Origin: Oscillospiraceae bacterium
GTDB lineage: Bacteria > Bacillota > Clostridia > Oscillospirales > Oscillospiraceae
NCBI GenBank assembly: GCA_031261325.1
Contig: JAISKH010000067.1
Location: 1-64,000, forward strand
Direction: 5' to 3'
Length of the DNA stretch: 64,000 nt
Position numbers and translations under genes: made by a program. The notes below the pieces were generated by a model. That model saw only the letters and a program-made list of their open reading frames with translations, was not told the DNA's origin and did no database searches. Below, in pieces: positions 60,145-64,000 of this stretch. Each line of letters starts with the position of its first letter. Positions within the stretch are counted from its first letter, which is position 1.

Positions 60145-60408
60145 TTACCTCAACGCGTTGAGCTTGACGGTGAGCGCGCTCTTCTTGCGTGCGGCGTTGT
60201 TCTTGTGAATCAACCCGTGCGCCGCCGACTTGTCCACGACCTTGACGGCGGACTTATACGCGACTTCCGCGCCGGCGCGGTCCCCCGCGGCGACAGCCGT
60301 CTCGAACTTCTTAATCTGCGTTTTAAGCACGCTGCGCGCCGCGCGGTTCTTGAGGTTGAGCGCGCGCGAAATAAGAACTCTCTTTGAAGCGGATTTAATA
60401 TTAGGCAT
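60145..60408 (-). CDS. rpsT: Small-subunit ribosomal protein bS20
   Basis: The protein has 87 residues, highly basic. MPNIKSASKRVLISRALNLK, then KNRAARSVLKTQIKKF and LIHKNNAARKKSAL are canonical S20 segments. It binds 16S rRNA. GGAGG precedes the ATG at 60408. Monocistronic, divergent from gpr, as in many Firmicutes. Confidence 0.95.
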   Translation of the reverse strand: MPNIKSASKRVLISRALNLKNRAARSVLKTQIKKFETAVAAGDRAGAEVAYKSAVKVVDKSAAHGLIHKNNAARKKSALTVKLNALR

Positions 60409-60615
60409 TTACTAGCCACCTCCTCCCGCGAAAATCCAACACATAAACATGTAATGCATTTACAATTCATGCAATTCACTAGCATGGACTGTTAGTTTAA
60501 CACACGGTTCGGGGAAAATCAAGACTTTTTTCGCCGCAAACTCAATAATTTTTGTATACGCGCGGGCAAATCCGCCGACAATAAGCAAAATTAAGCGATG
60601 CGGAGGGCTGCTTTC

Positions 60616-61518
60616 ATGCTTACAAGACGCACGGACCTCGCCGTTGAGGCGGAGGAATTATGGCGCGAGAGCGCGGGCGAGACGACGGAGCTTCGCGGCG
60701 TTCGCGCCCGTGAGCGCGCCGTGAACGGTTTTCAGGTAACGACGGTGGACATTCTGGACGGCGAGGGCGCGGCGGCGCTGGGCAAGCCCGTCGGCAGTTA
60801 CACGACGGTTGAGATTGACAAGCTGCTGCACCGCGAGGACGACGCTTTTACCGTCGGCGCGCGCGTGCTGGCGGACGAGCTTTCCGCGCTGCTGGACTTG
60901 CGCCCCGAGGAGACGGTGCTCGTCGCGGGGCTTGGCAACCGCGCGATTACGGCGGACGCGGTGGGACCCGCGACGGTTGGGAGCACGATGGTGACGAGCC
61001 ATTTGGTGGAGCGTATGCCCGACATGTTCGGCTCTTTGCGGCGCGTCGTCGCGCTTGAGACGGGCGTTTTGGGCACGACGGGGATTGAAAGCGCGGAGGT
61101 TATCCGCGCAATAACGGACAGGGTGAAGCCCGACCGCGTGATTGTCGTGGACGCGCTGGCGGCGCGGCGGCTGGCTCGCGTATGCCGCACGGTGCAGCTG
61201 GCGGACACGGGGATTGTGCCCGGCTCGGGCGTGGGCAACGCGCGCGCCGCGATTAACCGCGAGACGCTGGGTATACCCGTAATCGCGGTCGGCGTGCCGA
61301 CGGTGGTGGACGCGGCGACGCTCGCGGCGGACATTGCGGCGGAGACGGGCGCGAGCGCGGAGCTGCTGACCGACGAGTTTCTCGGCGCTGGCATGGTCGT
61401 CACGCCGAAGGATATTGACGCGAACGTCGCGGACATCGCAAAGCTCGTCGCCTACGGGATAAATTTGGCGCTGCACCCCGAGCTGACGATTGACGACGTG
61501 ACGATGTTCGTGAGTTAG
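60616..61518 (+). CDS. gpr: GPR endopeptidase (germination protease)
   Basis: The protein has 300 residues. MLTRRTDLAVEAEELWRESA opens the zymogen. LVAGLGNRAITADAVGPATV, ALETGVLGTTGIESAEVIRA and GVGNARAAINRETLGIPVIA are family landmarks. It degrades small acid-soluble proteins during germination, and its presence is direct evidence of endospore formation. ATG 60616 lies behind GGAGG; an in-frame ATG at 60598 is less well placed. In B. subtilis gpr is expressed in the forespore, but I did not identify a sigma-G site. Confidence 0.94.
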   Translation: MLTRRTDLAVEAEELWRESAGETTELRGVRARERAVNGFQVTTVDILDGEGAAALGKPVGSYTTVEIDKLLHREDDAFTVGARVLADELSALLDLRPEETVLVAGLGNRAITADAVGPATVGSTMVTSHLVERMPDMFGSLRRVVALETGVLGTTGIESAEVIRAITDRVKPDRVIVVDALAARRLARVCRTVQLADTGIVPGSGVGNARAAINRETLGIPVIAVGVPTVVDAATLAADIAAETGASAELLTDEFLGAGMVVTPKDIDANVADIAKLVAYGINLALHPELTIDDVTMFVS

Positions 61519-61526
61519 GTTGGTGG

Positions 61527-62168
61527 TTAGTCGCTCATTATGTTGGCGATAAACCGCGCGAACGGAAGCATAAGTATCTCCCGAGCCAGACCAATCACGA
61601 TGAACACGATGTAGCCGTTATAGAACCTGTACAGCCACTCCGCCGCCGTGTGCTTGAACACGTTGAATTGCAGAAAGCCGATTGAGCGCACGGACCATGT
61701 GGTGAAAATCGCGAGCGTCGAGACAATTATCACGAGCAGAGCTTTGAGGATTGCCTTTGCGATTTCCTCCGGCTCCTCCATATCGCCATTCTTTAACCAA
61801 ATAATGAAAATCAGCAGTCCGCCGTATAGAGCCGCTGCGATAATCAGCTCGATGTAAAACCTGTTGCCGAACTTCGTCAGTACCTCGCCTATGTAACCGT
61901 CCGCCACTTCCTCGGCGGCGGTCAAAATGACCGCGATAACTGTGAAGGCGGCGGAGTTTATAAGCGCTTTAATGCCGTAAAATAAAATGGCGAATACTTT
62001 GCCAATCGAATTTGGAGCATAACTTATTATCTTTGAAATGGCAAAGATTCCAAGCCCCATGAACAACAGAAACGCGACCGCCGCGACGACCCATGATTTA
62101 ACTCCGCCTTGCCGCAGCTGCTCCAACGCCGCCAGTACGGCGAGCTTTACGAGTTCGTATAGCGCCAT
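61527..62168 (-). CDS. Integral membrane protein, unknown family
   Basis: The protein has 213 residues. Five or so hydrophobic segments (SWVVAAVAFLLFMGLGIFAI, ALINSAAFTVIAVILTAAEE, FYIELIIAAALYGGLLIFII, AILKALLVIIVSTLAIFTTW, YIVFIVIGLAREILMLPF). There is no signal peptide or enzymatic motif. The gene starts four bases after the pyrG stop, so it is probably co-transcribed. I do not recognise it. It is convergent with gpr, with only eight bases between the stops. Confidence 0.75.
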   Translation of the reverse strand: MALYELVKLAVLAALEQLRQGGVKSWVVAAVAFLLFMGLGIFAISKIISYAPNSIGKVFAILFYGIKALINSAAFTVIAVILTAAEEVADGYIGEVLTKFGNRFYIELIIAAALYGGLLIFIIWLKNGDMEEPEEIAKAILKALLVIIVSTLAIFTTWSVRSIGFLQFNVFKHTAAEWLYRFYNGYIVFIVIGLAREILMLPFARFIANIMSD

Positions 62169-62171
62169 ACG

Positions 62172-63764
62172 CTAGCCCTCCAAGGACGCTTTTATGAAGC
62201 CGTAGAACAGCGGGTGCGCGCGGTTGGGGCGGCTCTTCAGCTCGGGGTGGAACTGCACGCCGACGAACCACGGGTGCGCGGGATATTCGGAGATTTCCAC
62301 GAGATTGCCGTTCGGGGAAAGCCCCGAGAAAATCAGACCGCGCTCTTGCAGGGCTTCGCGGTAGTCGTTATTGAACTCATAGCGGTGACGGTGACGCTCG
62401 GACACCTCCGGCTCGCCGTATAACCGCGCGGCGTGACTTTCGGGTGTGAGGACGCATTGATATTTGCCGAGGCGCATTGTGCCGCCTTTTTTTGTTATGC
62501 CGACTTGGTCGGGCATTAGGTCGATTACGGGGTATTTCGTCAACTCGTTCATCTCGGTGGAGTTCGCGCCCTCAAGCCCCGCGACGTTGCGGGCGAATTC
62601 GATGACCGCCATTTGCATACCGAGACAGATGCCGAAGAACGGGACGCGATTCTCGCGCGCGTAACGCACGGCGGTTATCATGCCCTCAATGCCGCGATTG
62701 CCGAAGCCGCCGGGGACGAGCACGCCGTTCACGCCGCTTAAGCGTTCATCGACGTTCGCGTCGGTCAGCAGCTCGCTGTCCACCCAGCGGACTTGAACCA
62801 CCGCGTCGTTCTCCGTGCCCGCGTGGGACAATGCTTCGACGACGCTGAGGTATGAGTCGTGCAGCTCCGTGTACTTGCCGACTATGGCGATTTCGGTTTT
62901 GCGCTCGGCGCGGCGCGCGCGCTCCACCATGGCGCACCATTCGGTCAGGTCCGCTTCCGGCAGGTCCAGCCCGAGCTTGCGGCACACGACGCGGTCAAGC
63001 CCCTCCGCCGCCATGAGCAGCGGCACCTCATACAGCGACGGCGCGGTTATGTTTTGTATAACGCAGTCAAGCTCAACATTGCAGAAGAGCGAGATTTTCT
63101 CGCGTATGTCCTTTGTAATCGGCAGGTCGCTGCGGCAGACGAGAATGTCCGGCTGTATGCCCATGGACAGCAGTTCCTTGACGGAGTGCTGCGTGGGCTT
63201 CGTCTTAAGCTCGTCCGAGCCGGGAATGCGGACGATAAGCGGAACGTGGATAAACACGACGTTTTCGCGCCCGCGCTCCCGCGCGACCTGACGCAACGCC
63301 TCAAGATATGGCTGGCTCTCAATGTCGCCGACGGTGCCGCCGATTTCGGTTATAACGACGTCCACGTTTTCGTCGAGACTGTACAGGCGCGTTTTAATCT
63401 CGTCCGTTATGTGCGGGATAATCTGCACCGTGCGCCCTAAGTAGTCGCCCGCGCGCTCGCTGCTGAGTACGTTCCAGTAGATTTTGCCGGAGCTGACGGA
63501 GCTGTTCTCGGTCAGGCTCTCGTCCACGAAACGCTCGTAATGCCCGAGGTCGAGGTCCGTCTCCGCGCCGTCGTCGGTTACGAACACCTCTCCGTGTTGA
63601 TACGGGCTCATCGTGCCGGGGTCAACATTGAAGTAAGGGTCGAACTTTTGGATTGTCACGCGCAGTCCGCGCTGCTTCAGCAGCCGTCCGAGTGACGCGG
63701 CGCAGATGCCCTTGCCGAGACCGGACACCACTCCGCCCGTTACGAAAACATGTTTTGTAGCCAT
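62172..63764 (-). CDS. pyrG: CTP synthase
   Basis: The protein has 530 residues. Synthetase domain: [52 protein letters not shown]. Glutaminase domain: [11 protein letters not shown], nucleophile in [12 protein letters not shown], and terminal [11 protein letters not shown]. It makes CTP from UTP. I take the ATG at 63764 behind GGAGGG; the frame extends 39 codons further but the added peptide is not part of the family. Confidence 0.96.
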   Translation of the reverse strand: MATKHVFVTGGVVSGLGKGICAASLGRLLKQRGLRVTIQKFDPYFNVDPGTMSPYQHGEVFVTDDGAETDLDLGHYERFVDESLTENSSVSSGKIYWNVLSSERAGDYLGRTVQIIPHITDEIKTRLYSLDENVDVVITEIGGTVGDIESQPYLEALRQVARERGRENVVFIHVPLIVRIPGSDELKTKPTQHSVKELLSMGIQPDILVCRSDLPITKDIREKISLFCNVELDCVIQNITAPSLYEVPLLMAAEGLDRVVCRKLGLDLPEADLTEWCAMVERARRAERKTEIAIVGKYTELHDSYLSVVEALSHAGTENDAVVQVRWVDSELLTDANVDERLSGVNGVLVPGGFGNRGIEGMITAVRYARENRVPFFGICLGMQMAVIEFARNVAGLEGANSTEMNELTKYPVIDLMPDQVGITKKGGTMRLGKYQCVLTPESHAARLYGEPEVSERHRHRYEFNNDYREALQERGLIFSGLSPNGNLVEISEYPAHPWFVGVQFHPELKSRPNRAHPLFYGFIKASLEG

Positions 63765-63899
63765 ATCTGTCCCTCCGTAATTTTCTTTTTTCCCCGCAAA
63801 GATTTCACGCGGGTGACTTGCGCCGCGTGAACCCGTATTCCTTAAGCTATAATAATACCCCTTTTTGGCGTGTGTTGTCAATTGACAATTTCGGCGGCT

Positions 63900-64000
63900 T
63901 CAGATTTGCATCGGGATAAAATTGACGGCGCGGTTGGTTTCCATGTTGTAGATGCCCGCGCGGAGGGTTTTGCCGTCGTCCTTGAAGCACACCGTGCGGT
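63900..64000 (-). CDS. C-terminal fragment of an unidentified gene running off the window
   Basis: The last 33 codons read TVCFKDDGKTLRAGIYNMET then NRAVNFIPMQI and a stop. The codon pattern is like the neighbours. The gene enters from beyond the right edge, so its family cannot be told. An AATTGTCAATTGAC repeat lies just after the stop. Confidence 0.6.
   Translation of the reverse strand, partial: RTVCFKDDGKTLRAGIYNMETNRAVNFIPMQI

Overview
The window comes from a GC-rich, endospore-forming member of the Firmicutes, most likely Clostridia. The evidence is a germination protease gene, both dipicolinate synthase genes, Firmicutes-type MurT/GatD-like wall genes, short lipoprotein signal peptides and consensus sigma-A promoters with 17-base spacers. 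I saw no tRNA, rRNA or CRISPR array. Almost the whole window is coding, in long same-strand operons.

Layout. 0.3-3.2 kb: an ABC importer of the TrpXYZ type. 3.3-5.6 kb: an XRE regulator and a LacI-family regulator. 5.7-13.8 kb: a sulfate assimilation operon (aprA, aprB, cysD, a cysN-metY fusion, a siroheme sulfite reductase, a TusA-like protein, an HcyS-like sulfur carrier, an HcyF-like E1 enzyme and an HcyD-like JAMM protease). This is the gene set of the protein-thiocarboxylate homocysteine pathway described in Wolinella succinogenes. 13.9-15 kb: a second XRE regulator. 15.6-19.5 kb: the sulfate importer CysA-CysW-CysT-Sbp on the minus strand. The same LacI-type palindrome lies upstream of the aprA and sbp promoters, which links uptake to assimilation. 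19.6-24.9 kb: an Lhr-like helicase and a PrsA-like foldase.

25.1-32.3 kb holds the most striking feature. dpaA (spoVFA) is cut in two by a 5.8-kb element that carries its own serine recombinase and six other genes. A 12-bp direct repeat (TAAGCCCGGCGG) marks both junctions. Joining the two halves across it restores an in-frame 289-residue DpaA that overlaps dpaB by four bases. This is the architecture of a skin-type element that is excised from the mother cell during sporulation.

32.9-39.4 kb: an 8-oxoguanine glycosylase, a GatD-like protein without its catalytic cysteine, MurT, TrmB, an MFS transporter, asparaginase and a VanZ-like protein. 39.4-47.1 kb: a nine-gene minus-strand cluster (NTPase, DUF364 protein, acetyltransferase, DUF1858-ABC fusion, HypB-like GTPase, FecCD-type importer, methyltransferase). 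It is headed by a promoter, a roughly 250-nt structured leader and a terminator, so it looks like a metal or metal-chelate uptake locus under RNA control. 48.5-55.5 kb: a 2339-residue surface protein with four repeat modules. 55.8-60 kb: an alcohol dehydrogenase and a molybdopterin operon. 60.1-64 kb: rpsT, gpr, a membrane protein and pyrG.

A family of 0.5-0.6-kb hairpin-rich elements with about 30-bp imperfect terminal inverted repeats occupies three convergent intergenic gaps and the left edge of the window. All functional calls come from reading the sequence; no database search was run.
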